Source of the DNA: Clostridium bornimense
GTDB lineage: Bacteria; Bacillota; Clostridia; Clostridiales; Clostridiaceae
NCBI RefSeq assembly: GCF_018917145.1
Contig: NZ_JAHLOD010000024.1
Location: 1-55,979 of the forward strand
Direction: 5' to 3'
Length of the DNA: 55,979 nt
In this document: positions 21,901 to 29,751 of the stretch, one piece after another
Layout of the letters: the number at the start of each line of letters is the position of its first letter
Position numbering within the stretch: the first letter of the stretch is position 1
Program-made: the position numbers and the translations under genes
Notes under the pieces: generated by a model
Seen by the model: the letters and a program-made list of their open reading frames with translations, nothing else
Database searches by the model: none
What the model was told of the DNA's origin: nothing

Positions 21901-22211
21901 TATGAAGTAATAGGATACTTTTTTTTATCATCTATTTTGAATGTACCTTGTACTAATACAACTTGATATAATGTCCCCTCCTTTTCCATAAAAGATAGAA
22001 ACCTTTTCACCTTACTAAATTCTTTATCATCTTCATAAATAGATATATATTTACTCCCAATAGACTTATCACTATTCTTCATTTCATCAGGTATATAAAA
22101 AATATATTTATCTTCACAAATAAGATTTTTCTCATATCCATCTTCTATATTTTCCTTATGAATTAAATAACTTATTAACCTTTGCAATCTTAACATATTC
22201 CCTTTATCCAT
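18963..22211 (-). CDS. SF1-helicase-like P-loop protein with long helical insertion and degenerate Walker B (uncharacterised)
   Basis: A protein of about 1080 residues that I cannot name. Numbering here counts from an in-frame GTG at 22220; the ATG at 22211 (residue 4) has AGGTG at better spacing. An N-terminal region (1-225) precedes a Walker A GISGSGKT (238-245) and a motif-Ia-like stretch GKRILVTSKSSLALMDIEKK. A Lys/Glu-rich, largely helical insertion follows (about 300-800). The C-terminal part resembles the second half of an Upf1-like SF1 helicase: FDLVIAEGGEAL (about 836-847) in place of FDLVIFDEAS, then EIVIVGGDG, and motif VI SYILTRAKKEIRLF (about 1030-1045) with its arginine. The Walker B Asp-Glu is replaced, so ATP hydrolysis may be weak or absent. 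It is a single gene with its own promoter and terminator. A nucleic-acid or stress-defence role is only a guess. Confidence 0.7.
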   Translation of the reverse strand: MDKGNMLRLQRLISYLIHKENIEDGYEKNLICEDKYIFYIPDEMKNSDKSIGSKYISIYEDDKEFSKVKRFLSFMEKEGTLYQVVLVQGTFKIDDKKKYPITSYEVELNYNKECKSIDVKISSLVTIEINDLFLKLGYKDKSCIDKKYMNLNEELIVLRKSKNKLLLDEGKKMLKFIDNSIKKERKITSALRYTFKWNKYENDKEGSCITPYSLNNEENKFILDINKYGSGVLEGISGSGKTYAIISLIIDNMLQGKRILVTSKSSLALMDIEKKIPKNMKPLSIFIGDDNLSEIRDSISKYSSIDGNQYEFYRNAKEAKELMNVKVPLSFIDRIKNKSNGWIEDDLTYKKVCPITNEEMKEFLDILKNNNVDDIELYLGNITIFEEIGTKYELVLKVKSMKKLKDKQKQYIDILNKWNIKEFNSNEIRNTEILAVEYEKELDQFKENFPREFWNKYISDIEFQSNLINNIESSIDLILSTNEKLKLVREKFISSSDNYYLQLKKSKEYISFLKDKYILRKNEDYIVDELYRKTKSLKVVKTIIDDLIEVEKDILVLDKYMEQYFYKYGYEKNEKYTMKTINDIIEVFNSCKEIASYQSKGDKILNSMKSVKFIGKLDVLNGDLSRELTKLKIAVDNKRNEIELSAIFKGIMLKIHGNEKFSKLYDGLKNLDEKLVESGFDDLKDIFSIKNVAMKYSYYINRLKSVMPLTLCKILMSSNKENYLDIEEAFYVKKEKGKYIDLVNRLEKIKGKNLIDMYIDNKSKYLMTFCNGKKENTLQWIDALIKIGKGRSKKYYKYIEEAQSLMGKAIEENYLWLVNLKKVREGMDISKTYFDLVIAEGGEALTLKELGLLNLGREIVIVGGDGYKEQYEGDSLLKQVYLDEEDKVMINSSLLEFSKQSLPIKYKFAENYRRNLFMKKIFVGGVREEKKNINIKEADEIIKHIRVQMKKYKKKRYSIGIVSLGGEEQKNYINSRINQCFNKEIDEGLDIFVGDIDDFYLIEKDVIYLSMVIGENRRFLPLNKNKDFFRFSYILTRAKKEIRLFYSVPEDKLNVVCARRMLLNSFQEDDIANLFKCYSYRK

Positions 22212-22258
22212 ATCCATCACCTATTATTATATTGTTTAGATTCATTAATATGTTTATA

Positions 22259-22287
22259 ATTTTACCATTTTTTGTAAATTTGTTCAA
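22259..22287 (-). promoter_or_regulatory. Promoter of the SF1-like gene
   Basis: Minus strand TTGAAC (22282-22287), 17-base spacer, TAAAAT (22259-22264), about 45 bases before the start codon. Confidence 0.55.
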
Positions 22288-22321
22288 AGGTTTTATTACG
22301 TCATTTTATAACTAATAAAAA

Positions 22322-22372
22322 AGAAGTCTCACAGAAAATCTGTATATTTTACAAATTTCCTATGAGACTTCT
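22322..22372 (-). terminator. Terminator of ccpA
   Basis: Minus strand arms AGAAGTCTCA and TGAGACTTCT, followed by TTTTTTATT, ten bases after the stop of ccpA. Confidence 0.88.
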
Positions 22373-22382
22373 ATAAATATAT

Positions 22383-23384
22383 CTATCTTTTACAAGAATC
22401 TCTTTCTATTAAATTATGTGGTAATACATATTGTGTTACATCTAATGGCTTTTTATTAATTATCTTTATTAACATTCTCATACCTACAGATCCCATATCA
22501 TAAGATGGTTGATCTATTGTTGTTAATTTAGGATAATAAATTGAAGCTACATATGTATTATTGAAACTTACTACATCTACATCTTCAGGAACCTTAATTC
22601 CTTTTTCTCTCATCTTATTTATAGCACCCATAGCTAGTTCATCACTACCACAAACTATAGCATCAAATTTTACATTTCTTCTTGTTAATTCTTCTATAGC
22701 TTCTTCTCCATGTTTTGCCTTTAATCCAGTAAATACAACTTTAGAAGAATCAACTTTAATACCAGCATCCTCTAGTGCCTTCTTATATCCTAAATATCTC
22801 TTAGCTGATGCATTTTTAACTTCATAATGTGTTCCTATGTATGCTATTGACTTATTTCCTTTTTGTAAAAGATATGATGTAGCATCAACTGCTGCTCCTT
22901 CATTATCAATTGTTACACTTGGAAATATTTTTTCATCATCATTAGTCTCTACTAAAACTGTTGGTAAATCTAACTCTTTTGTTAATTGTAAGATTTCAGG
23001 AGCTAATGAATTAGACATGTATATAATTCCATCTACCATCTTTTCTTTTAAAACTCTTAAATAATCTCTTTCTCTTCCTGTATCTAAGTCTGTATTACAT
23101 AAAATTATATTATAGTTATATATATTAGCTACATCTTCAGCACCTCTAACTATTTCTGGATAAAATGCTGATGACATATCTGGCATAACTATACCTACTG
23201 TCTTTGTTCTTTGTGTTTTTAAACTTCTAGCCACTATATTAGGTCTGTACCCTAGTTTCTTTATTGCTTCCATTACTCTTTTTTTAGTTTCTTCATTAAC
23301 AACATCAACTTCATTTAAAACTCTCGAAACCGTAGCAATAGATACACCTGCTTCTCTTGCCACATCTTTTATTGATGCAACCAT
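22383..23384 (-). CDS. ccpA: LacI/GalR family regulator, probably catabolite control protein A
   Basis: A 333-residue repressor: an N-terminal helix-turn-helix with SIKDVAREAGVSIATVSRVL and hinge helix RPNIVARSLKT (about 1-60), then a periplasmic-binding-protein-like effector domain. Length, and the AREAGVSIATVSRVLN and LGYRPNIVARSLK stretches, fit clostridial CcpA, the HPr-Ser-P-dependent regulator that binds cre sites to control carbon metabolism. A paralogous sugar-operon LacI regulator is possible. The absence of any adjacent sugar genes favours the global regulator. The start has GGAAGTGG upstream, and its own terminator follows. Confidence 0.78.
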   Translation of the reverse strand: MVASIKDVAREAGVSIATVSRVLNEVDVVNEETKKRVMEAIKKLGYRPNIVARSLKTQRTKTVGIVMPDMSSAFYPEIVRGAEDVANIYNYNIILCNTDLDTGRERDYLRVLKEKMVDGIIYMSNSLAPEILQLTKELDLPTVLVETNDDEKIFPSVTIDNEGAAVDATSYLLQKGNKSIAYIGTHYEVKNASAKRYLGYKKALEDAGIKVDSSKVVFTGLKAKHGEEAIEELTRRNVKFDAIVCGSDELAMGAINKMREKGIKVPEDVDVVSFNNTYVASIYYPKLTTIDQPSYDMGSVGMRMLIKIINKKPLDVTQYVLPHNLIERDSCKR

Positions 23385-23761
23385 TTATAACCACTTCCAT
23401 TCTTTATTATTAATAATTATATTCAATGAATTATTAATTTCATTCTTTATTAATTATATTTCATTTTCAAATCATAATCTTTACAATTCATTTTCATAAG
23501 TTTTCATAAAATATTTAGCATATAGCTACTATTAAAGGTTTTCATAAAATATTTTACATAAACTTTTCAATTTTGTCTATACATATTTTCGATATTGTTA
23601 ATGTATCACATTTTTTCATACAATATTATGTGTATTATCATAAAAAACATTTCAATAATTCACAATTTCCATTTCACAATTCATAGTTTTCAATAACAAA
23701 CTAATGACGCCGCACTTACAACCTAAGAAATTTTTATCTTAATTTCAAATTGTGAATTAAC
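23385..23761. repeat. AT-rich interval upstream of ccpA with repeated motifs
   Basis: About 380 bases without a gene. Three copies of TTTTCATA(A/C)AATATT start at 23501, 23539 and 23613, so spacings are 38 and 74 (about twice 37). A perfect 12-base inverted repeat, AATTCACAATTT at 23657-23668 and AAATTGTGAATT at 23747-23758, brackets the leftmost part of the ileS 3' region. The string CACAATTCATAGTTT at about 23675-23689 recurs near 29.9 kb. I see no convincing -35/-10 pair for ccpA, though AT-rich -10-like strings are present. Confidence 0.6.
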
Positions 23762-23811
23762 AAAAGGGCCTCACTCTGACAAAATCTAGTTATCATCGTG
23801 ATAGCCCTTTT
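23762..23811 (-). terminator. Terminator of ileS
   Basis: Minus strand outer arms AAAAGGGC and GCCCTTTT with a partly paired interior, followed by TTTTG. It lies 13 bases after the ileS stop codon. Confidence 0.8.
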
Positions 23812-23824
23812 CTATATTGTTATA

Positions 23825-26800
23825 TTACTTTATTACTTCTACAGCCATAGATAATTCTTCACCATTTATCTTGCTTACTGCATATTCTCTATTTTCATTA
23901 TATACTACAACTTCTGATAAAGTTTCTCTCTTTATAACATCTTCAAATTTCTTAATTATAGTTTCTAACATTTCATTATTAGCTACATATAATTTTATTT
24001 TATCTGCTACTTCAAAGCCACTTTCTTTTCTCATATTTTGAACTTTTGAAAGAATTTCTCTTAAGTAACCCTCTTCCTTTAATTCTTCAGTTATATGAGT
24101 ATCAAGAACTACACCAACTTCTCCTTCTCCAGCAAAGGCAAAGCCTTCTAGTCCTTTCATTGTAACAAGTAAACTTTCTTTTGTAAGATCTATAGAAGTT
24201 CCATTAGCATCTATAGTAACAGTTTTTCCACTATTAATATCTTGAGCTAACTTCATTTGATCCATCTCAGCTAAAGCTTTTCTTATAGCAGGTATAAGTT
24301 TTCCATATGCTTTTCCAAGTACAGGAAGGTTTGGTTTTATTTCAAAATTAACATGTTCTGAAAGATCTGCACCAAATACTATATTCTTTATATTTAATTC
24401 TTCCTTTATTATGTCTCCATAGTATTCAGGTAGTGAAGTAATTGAAACTAACATTTCACCAAGTGGTTGTCTGTTCTTGATATTAGCTCCGTTTCTAGCA
24501 CTTCTACCAAGTTTAACTATTTTGTATGCTAAATCCATTTCTCTTTCTAAATCAGCATTAACAACAGATTCATCATATTCTGGCCATTTACATAAGTGAA
24601 CACTTTCTATAGCATTACTATCTAAAGATACCACTAAGCTTTGATATATATTTTCTGTCATAAATGGTACAAATGGCGCTGCTACCTTTGATAATGTAAC
24701 TAAAACTCTATATAAAGTTGTGTAAGCACCAATCTTATCATCATTAAGTTCTGTAGTCCAGAATCTTGCTCTATTTCTTCTTACATACCAGTTAGATAAC
24801 TCATCTACAAAATCTTCTATAGCAAGAGCTGCATTTGTTATATTGTAGTTTTCTAATCCGTTTTCTACTATTTTTATTAATGTGTTAAGTTTTGATAATA
24901 TCCATTTATCCATTACATGTTCTGACTTAAAGTCTGCATATTTAGTTGCATCAAAGTTATCTAAGTCAGCATATAACACATAGAATGAATATACATTCCA
25001 TAAAGTACTTAAGAATTTTCTTTGAGTTTCTTCAACATCTTCTTTAGAGAATCTTGTTGGAAGCCATGGAGCACTTGCTGTGTAGAAATGCCATCTTGTA
25101 GCATCTGCACCTACTGTATCAAGAACATCTTGAGGAGCTACAACATTTCCTTTTGACTTACTCATTTTTAAGCCCTTCTTATCAAGAACGTGACCTAAAA
25201 CTATACAATTTTCAAATGGATTTCTATCAAATATTGCTGTTGATATAGCAAGTAATGTATAGAACCATCCTCTAGTTTGGTCTACAGCTTCTGAAATAAA
25301 TTGAGCTGGATAATTCTTTTCAAAAAGTTCTTTATTTTCAAATGGATAATGTAATTGAGCAAATGGCATTGAACCTGAGTCAAACCAGCAATCAATAACT
25401 TCTGCTGTTCTTGTCATTTCCTTACCACATTTTTCACATCTTAAATGAACATTATCTATAAATGGCTTATGAAGTTCTATATCGTCTGGAACATCGATTC
25501 CTTTTTCCTTAAGTTCTGCTATACTACCAATACATTCTCTGTGACCACATTCACATTGCCATATTGGTAGTGGTGTTCCCCAATATCTATCTCTTGAAAT
25601 ACCCCAGTCAATAACATTTTCTAAGAACTTTCCAAATCTACCTGTTCTAATATTGTCTGGATACCAATTTATTTTATTATTATTCTCTATAAGTTTATCT
25701 CTAAGAGAAGTCATTCTTACAAACCAACTTTCTCTTGGATAATATAAAAGTGGAGTATCACATCTCCAACAATGTGGATATGAGTGAGTATGTTTTTCAG
25801 CTTTAAATAACTTGTTATTTTCTTCTAAGTATTTAACAATACTTTCATCACACTTTTTAACAAACTTTCCTGCCCAAGGTGTAACTTCTTTAACAAATTT
25901 TCCTTCAGCATCAACAAGATTTAAGAATCCCATGTTATTAGCTTTTGCAACAATATTATCATCTTCACCATAAGCTGGAGCTATATGTACTATACCAGTA
26001 CCATCTGTTAATGTTACATAATCTCCGTGGATAACTTCAAAAACTTTTCCTTCTGGTTTTACAAATGGCATTAATTGTTCGTACTTAGTTCCAAGTAATT
26101 CTGACCCCTTAAATTCCTTAACAACTTCGTAGTCTTCACCTAAAACCTTTGGTGCTAATTCTTTAGCTAAGATTAAGATTTCATCACCAACTTTAGCTTC
26201 GATGTAATCATAACTCTTATTTAAACATAATGCTATGTTAGAAGGTAAAGTCCATGGAGTAGTTGTCCAAGCAAGTATATATTTATTTTCTTCTCCAACT
26301 ACCTTAAATTTAGCTACAGCTGTTAAATCTTTAACATCTTTATAACCTTGTGCCACTTCATGAGAAGATAATCCAGTTCCACATCTAGGACAATATGGCA
26401 TTACCTTATGACCTTTATATAAAAGATCCTTATCCCACATTTGCTTTAATGCCCACCATACTGATTCTATATATGAATTATGATAAGTTACATATGGATT
26501 TTCCATATCAACCCAATAACCAATTTTATTAGTCATCTCTTCCCACATAGAAACATATGTGAAAACGCTATCTTTACATTCTTTTGTAAACTTTTCTACA
26601 CCATAATCTTCAATTTGTTCTTTTCCTGATATCCCAAGTTTCTTTTCTATTTCAAGTTCAACTGGTAACCCATGAGTATCCCATCCAGCTTTTCTGATAA
26701 CCTTATATCCTTTCATTACTTTATATCTAGGAATAAGATCCTTCATTACTCTTGTTAATACATGACCTACGTGTGGTTTTCCATTTGCAGTTGGAGGTCC

Positions 26801-26932
26801 ATCATAAAAAGTAAAATATTCTCCTTTTGGATTTGCATCAAAACTTTTCTTAATAACGTCTTCTTCTTTCCAAAGCTTTATAACATCTTGTTCCATCTCT
26901 ACAAAAGACTTATTATCCATCTTTTTGTACAT
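23825..26932 (-). CDS. ileS: Isoleucyl-tRNA synthetase, IleRS2 type
   Basis: Charges tRNA-Ile with isoleucine in the cytoplasm. It is a class I synthetase with the HVGH form of the HIGH motif ([16 protein letters not shown]), [10 protein letters not shown], a large editing domain, KMSKSKGNV and a tRNA-binding C-terminal half. About 1035 residues is longer than IleRS1 and, with the [10 protein letters not shown] form, matches the IleRS2 branch, which is generally little affected by mupirocin (established for the branch, inferred here). I chose ATG 26932 because AAGGGAG lies upstream; an in-frame TTG at 26950 would place the start before the ribosome binding site. An Ile T-box leader and a consensus promoter precede it. 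Confidence 0.96.
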   Translation of the reverse strand: MYKKMDNKSFVEMEQDVIKLWKEEDVIKKSFDANPKGEYFTFYDGPPTANGKPHVGHVLTRVMKDLIPRYKVMKGYKVIRKAGWDTHGLPVELEIEKKLGISGKEQIEDYGVEKFTKECKDSVFTYVSMWEEMTNKIGYWVDMENPYVTYHNSYIESVWWALKQMWDKDLLYKGHKVMPYCPRCGTGLSSHEVAQGYKDVKDLTAVAKFKVVGEENKYILAWTTTPWTLPSNIALCLNKSYDYIEAKVGDEILILAKELAPKVLGEDYEVVKEFKGSELLGTKYEQLMPFVKPEGKVFEVIHGDYVTLTDGTGIVHIAPAYGEDDNIVAKANNMGFLNLVDAEGKFVKEVTPWAGKFVKKCDESIVKYLEENNKLFKAEKHTHSYPHCWRCDTPLLYYPRESWFVRMTSLRDKLIENNNKINWYPDNIRTGRFGKFLENVIDWGISRDRYWGTPLPIWQCECGHRECIGSIAELKEKGIDVPDDIELHKPFIDNVHLRCEKCGKEMTRTAEVIDCWFDSGSMPFAQLHYPFENKELFEKNYPAQFISEAVDQTRGWFYTLLAISTAIFDRNPFENCIVLGHVLDKKGLKMSKSKGNVVAPQDVLDTVGADATRWHFYTASAPWLPTRFSKEDVEETQRKFLSTLWNVYSFYVLYADLDNFDATKYADFKSEHVMDKWILSKLNTLIKIVENGLENYNITNAALAIEDFVDELSNWYVRRNRARFWTTELNDDKIGAYTTLYRVLVTLSKVAAPFVPFMTENIYQSLVVSLDSNAIESVHLCKWPEYDESVVNADLEREMDLAYKIVKLGRSARNGANIKNRQPLGEMLVSITSLPEYYGDIIKEELNIKNIVFGADLSEHVNFEIKPNLPVLGKAYGKLIPAIRKALAEMDQMKLAQDINSGKTVTIDANGTSIDLTKESLLVTMKGLEGFAFAGEGEVGVVLDTHITEELKEEGYLREILSKVQNMRKESGFEVADKIKLYVANNEMLETIIKKFEDVIKRETLSEVVVYNENREYAVSKINGEELSMAVEVIK

Positions 26933-26968
26933 AATTTTGTCTCCCTTCAATAAAATAATAATAAAAAA

Positions 26969-27204
26969 ACTCCGCCCTAAAAGGACGAAGCTATTACACT
27001 CGTAACCACCTAATATGTGTCTAATTCATGCACAATCATGCACTATTCTGTAACGTAGAATTACGTGGTCACTTACTAAAATTTCAGTGCCATGCTCCAA
27101 GGTGATTTTCCTTTACTCTTCCCTATAAGGCTCACACCATCCCTTAATCGCTTTAGTAACCTAAGTAAAGTACTTATCCTTTTCAACGCTTTTTTCACTA
27201 TTTG
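26969..27204 (-). ncRNA. T-box leader (isoleucine specifier) of ileS
   Basis: On the minus strand the leader between promoter and ileS has the T-box parts. Stem I sequence lies downstream of the start site, and a specifier-loop-like AAAATCACC places the Ile codon ATC (complement of 27104-27106) before a purine. The T-box motif AGGTGGTTACGAG sits at 26999-27011. A terminator, CTTCGTCCT/AGGGCGGAG at 26970-26990, is followed by TTTTTTT. Uncharged tRNA-Ile should pair its 3' end with the T-box bulge and favour the antiterminator. The leader start is placed about seven bases after the -10. Confidence 0.93.
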
Positions 27205-27210
27205 GTTAAA

Positions 27211-27239
27211 ATTATACTTCAATATACTTTTCATGTCAA
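27211..27239 (-). promoter_or_regulatory. Consensus SigA promoter of the T-box/ileS transcript
   Basis: Minus strand TTGACA (27234-27239), 17-base spacer, TATAAT (27211-27216): a perfect match to both hexamers. Confidence 0.92.
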
Positions 27240-27256
27240 TTATTTAAAATAGAAAA

Positions 27257-27281
27257 AGACCGTAAAGTTTCCTTACGGTCT
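27257..27281 (-). terminator. Terminator of the zinc-ribbon gene
   Basis: Minus strand arms AGACCGTAA and TTACGGTCT with a seven-base loop, then TTTTTC. It isolates the small gene from the ileS promoter just downstream. Confidence 0.9.
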
Positions 27282-27298
27282 AATCAAAGAAGATAAAA

Positions 27299-27454
27299 TT
27301 ATCTTCTGTTGTTTTGTTGCTTTCTAGCTTTTCTGCAAGCTGGGCATCTTACTGGATCGTTTTCGAATCCTTTTTCTTTGTAAAATGCTTGTTCTCCTTC
27401 AGTAAATACGAAATCAGCTCCGCAATCTTTGCATACTAAATTCTTATCAGCCAT
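27299..27454 (-). CDS. Small zinc-ribbon protein (51 residues)
   Basis: A 51-residue basic protein beginning MADKNLVCKDCGADF and ending in an Arg/Lys/Gln/Asn-rich tail. It has two Cys pairs, CKDC (residues 8-11) and CPAC (about 38-41), which should bind one zinc. Such proteins are common in clostridia and annotated only as zinc-ribbon domain proteins; function is unknown. A GGAGG site at good spacing, a promoter upstream and a terminator downstream support a real single-gene transcript. The abundant Lys/Arg suggests nucleic-acid contact, which is a guess. Confidence 0.9.
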   Translation of the reverse strand: MADKNLVCKDCGADFVFTEGEQAFYKEKGFENDPVRCPACRKARKQQNNRR

Positions 27455-27580
27455 TTAAAATTCCTCCATCATTAAAGATTTAGACACGATTAACAAATTC
27501 TCTAAATAATGGAGAAAATTATTATCTATTTAAATCTTTACATCTTTTATTTTCACCGTGTTATCTAACACTGTTACCTA

Positions 27581-27609
27581 ATTGTAGCATAGTATTTAAA
27601 ATTTTTCAA
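27581..27609 (-). promoter_or_regulatory. Promoter of the zinc-ribbon gene
   Basis: Minus strand TTGAAA (27604-27609), 17-base spacer ending in TGC (extended -10 like), TACAAT (27581-27586). It leaves a leader of about 120 bases that I cannot interpret. Confidence 0.75.
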
Positions 27610-27627
27610 CTATTTTTAATATTTTTA

Positions 27628-28656
27628 TTAAAACCTTATTTGATCTTTAACATTATAAAAATAAATTATTAAAGTGATAATAAACGGTATATAATCTACT
27701 ATTTTTCTTGAAAAAGGTACCTTTTCTCCATCTAACTTTTTGTAGTCATTACTCTCCATCCATCTTTCTTCATTTCTTTCTTTGATAAGATTTACAAGAA
27801 GATATGTTAACCACCCAAATAACACTACAACACCAATTGCCAAGATACCTAATAATATATAATAAGCAACATTTTGGTTTTGTGATGATATCATCGCAGA
27901 TGTATCTACATCTGCATTTGTTACATCTCCTGGTAGCAATGTTAATAAATATGTTAAAATAACTGATGTTCCATTATTAAAAAAGTGTAATAACATCGGT
28001 GCAATAATAGATTGTGTATAATACATAAGATATATTGCTATAAATCCTAAAAGTATAGGAAAGAATCCTTGTTCAAAATTCATATGGAATATACCAAAAA
28101 GTATCCCATTAAATAATGCTGCAGCAAATAAACTATATCTTTGCTTAAAGTTATTTGCTATTATCCCTCTCATTAAAAATTCTTCAAAAAATGCTGGTAA
28201 TATTGCTACAACAAAGAACATAGCTAAAAATGGCATTTTACTTAATATATTCATTACTTCACCCATTGGTCCATCAACAGTAAAATGTGATGTTACCATA
28301 CTTATAACTCCTATAAGCGGTCTTGTAACTACTGTTATTAGAAAAATATAGAATATATCAGCACCTTTTATTTTTCTAAAAGTTATGACATCTTTAAATT
28401 TTTCTCTAGTTATTAAGAAATATAATAATACAACACCACCTAGAATAACTACTTGATTTGTTCCTAATTGAATTGCATATATATAAGATTCATTTCTAGT
28501 AAAGTTTTGTATATGTATGATATCGATTAATAAAAATTTTAGTATATTTCCTGCAAACATTCCTACAATCATAAATATCATAAAAGCTATATTACCCTTA
28601 AAAACATTAGGTTTTCTTAAATTATCTATTATTGACTTCAACACATTCACTTCCAT
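27628..28656 (-). CDS. CPBP family intramembrane metalloprotease (CAAX/Abi type)
   Basis: A 342-residue membrane protein with about eight helices. The CPBP motifs are complete: Glu158-Glu159 with Arg163 in PAFFEEFLMRG, and FGIFHMNFEQG with His191. These form the glutamate/histidine site of type II CAAX prenyl-endopeptidase homologues. Bacterial members act in protein maturation or bacteriocin immunity; the substrate here is unknown. The first ATG lacks an obvious ribosome binding site; a TTG five codons later (28641) follows GGAAGTG and may be the real start. It is divergent from the metallo-beta-lactamase-fold gene. Confidence 0.88.
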   Translation of the reverse strand: MEVNVLKSIIDNLRKPNVFKGNIAFMIFMIVGMFAGNILKFLLIDIIHIQNFTRNESYIYAIQLGTNQVVILGGVVLLYFLITREKFKDVITFRKIKGADIFYIFLITVVTRPLIGVISMVTSHFTVDGPMGEVMNILSKMPFLAMFFVVAILPAFFEEFLMRGIIANNFKQRYSLFAAALFNGILFGIFHMNFEQGFFPILLGFIAIYLMYYTQSIIAPMLLHFFNNGTSVILTYLLTLLPGDVTNADVDTSAMISSQNQNVAYYILLGILAIGVVVLFGWLTYLLVNLIKERNEERWMESNDYKKLDGEKVPFSRKIVDYIPFIITLIIYFYNVKDQIRF

Positions 28657-28745
28657 TCATTATATATTAGTTTATTATTTTTGTATAATTTATTATATAT
28701 TGCTTAAACTAATGTTATATTCTAATATAAGGAGATTAGTTCTAT

Positions 28746-29381
28746 ATGATTATTGAGTATATTGATAAATCAACCTTTGTTATCAAAACATCCCTAGGTA
28801 CAAAAATATTAACAAGCCCTACTAAAGAAATTTACAATGATATATTTAAAAACTCTTCAATTGATATAGTAACATTTAATAATACTTATTCAGAATATGA
28901 TGACTATAAGTTTATAAATAGCACTTTTCCTCCTATATATCACTGTGGTGAATATTCTTTCCGCGATGTTAAAATTAAAGGATTTTCTTCTTTTCAAGAT
29001 ACCTATAAGGGACACTTAAGAGGTGACAATATAATTTTCTCTTACTATTTTGATAATATAAATATAACTCATCTTGGTCATTTAGGACATATACCTTCAA
29101 AAGAACAGTTATCTGCATTAGGAAATATCGATATACTATTGATTCCTATCGGTGACAACTTCACTATAAGTGGCAAAACAGCTTTTGAAATATTAAAATT
29201 AATAAATCCAAAAGTTTCCATTCCAATGTTATATAAATCTCCTTCATCACCTTACCTTGATAGTATAGACAAGTTTCTTATTTATATAGATTCTTGTAAT
29301 AAAATTAATAATACTACTATAGAAATCAATGAATCATCTTTTCCTAATGAGAACGTAATTCTTTTAAAAAGCTTATTGTAA
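28746..29381 (+). CDS. Metallo-beta-lactamase-fold protein lacking the HxHxDH motif
   Basis: A 211-residue protein with the order of short MBL-fold hydrolases of the YtkL/UlaG-like type: an N-terminal strand pair (YIDKSTFVIKTSLGTKILTSP), a central HLGHLGH segment, DILLIPIGDNFTISG, and the closing LINPKVSIPMLYK. Where the family has its first metal motif (VTxSHxHxDH), this protein reads VTFNNTYSEYDDY, so four ligands are gone. It probably cannot hold the usual two-metal centre and may be non-catalytic. The start has AAGGAG upstream. It ends four bases before the stop codon of the convergent ArsR gene. Confidence 0.72.
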   Translation: MIIEYIDKSTFVIKTSLGTKILTSPTKEIYNDIFKNSSIDIVTFNNTYSEYDDYKFINSTFPPIYHCGEYSFRDVKIKGFSSFQDTYKGHLRGDNIIFSYYFDNINITHLGHLGHIPSKEQLSALGNIDILLIPIGDNFTISGKTAFEILKLINPKVSIPMLYKSPSSPYLDSIDKFLIYIDSCNKINNTTIEINESSFPNENVILLKSLL

Positions 29382-29385
29382 AAAT

Positions 29386-29751
29386 TTATAGATTTAACTT
29401 ATGTTTTATATGTGATAACCCTACACTAAATATACTATTAACATGTTCATCATCTAATGAGTAATAAACAGTTTTTCCTTCTTTTCTATATTTCACCAGA
29501 CCTGTTGTTTTTAACAATCTCAATTGATGAGATACTGATGATTGACTCATTTCTACTATTTCACATATATCACAAACACATAATTCTTTTTGAAGTAACG
29601 CATAAATTATTTTTAATCGTGTTCCATCTCCAAAAACCTTAAATAGTTCCGCTAGTTTTTGAACAACAGCTTTATCTGGAATAGATTCTTTTATCTCTTC
29701 TACCGCTTGTTCATGCACCTCTTTACATTGACATAAATCCACATTATTCAT
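29386..29751 (-). CDS. ArsR/SmtB family metal-responsive repressor
   Basis: A 121-residue winged-helix repressor (about 28-105) with recognition helix SQSSVSHQLRLL. The alpha-5 zinc site is complete: Asp101, His103, His114 and His117, with the same spacing as CzrA of Staphylococcus. Extra cysteines are at 7 and 9, and Cys58-Val-Cys60 with Cys63 in ELCVCDIC matches the alpha-3 site of ArsR/CadC proteins. It may therefore sense zinc/cobalt, or thiophilic metals, or both. No efflux or uptake gene is adjacent, so its target is elsewhere or it only controls itself. The start has GAGGAGG upstream. Confidence 0.92.
   Translation of the reverse strand: MNNVDLCQCKEVHEQAVEEIKESIPDKAVVQKLAELFKVFGDGTRLKIIYALLQKELCVCDICEIVEMSQSSVSHQLRLLKTTGLVKYRKEGKTVYYSLDDEHVNSIFSVGLSHIKHKLNL

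Noticed and set aside
18963-22211. Assigning the SF1-like protein to a named anti-phage system
   Set aside because: No partner genes, nuclease domain or defence-island neighbours are present; motif resemblance alone is not enough.
23501-23628. Possible replication-origin-like iterons upstream of ccpA
   Set aside because: Only three copies, no DnaA-box series and no replication genes nearby.
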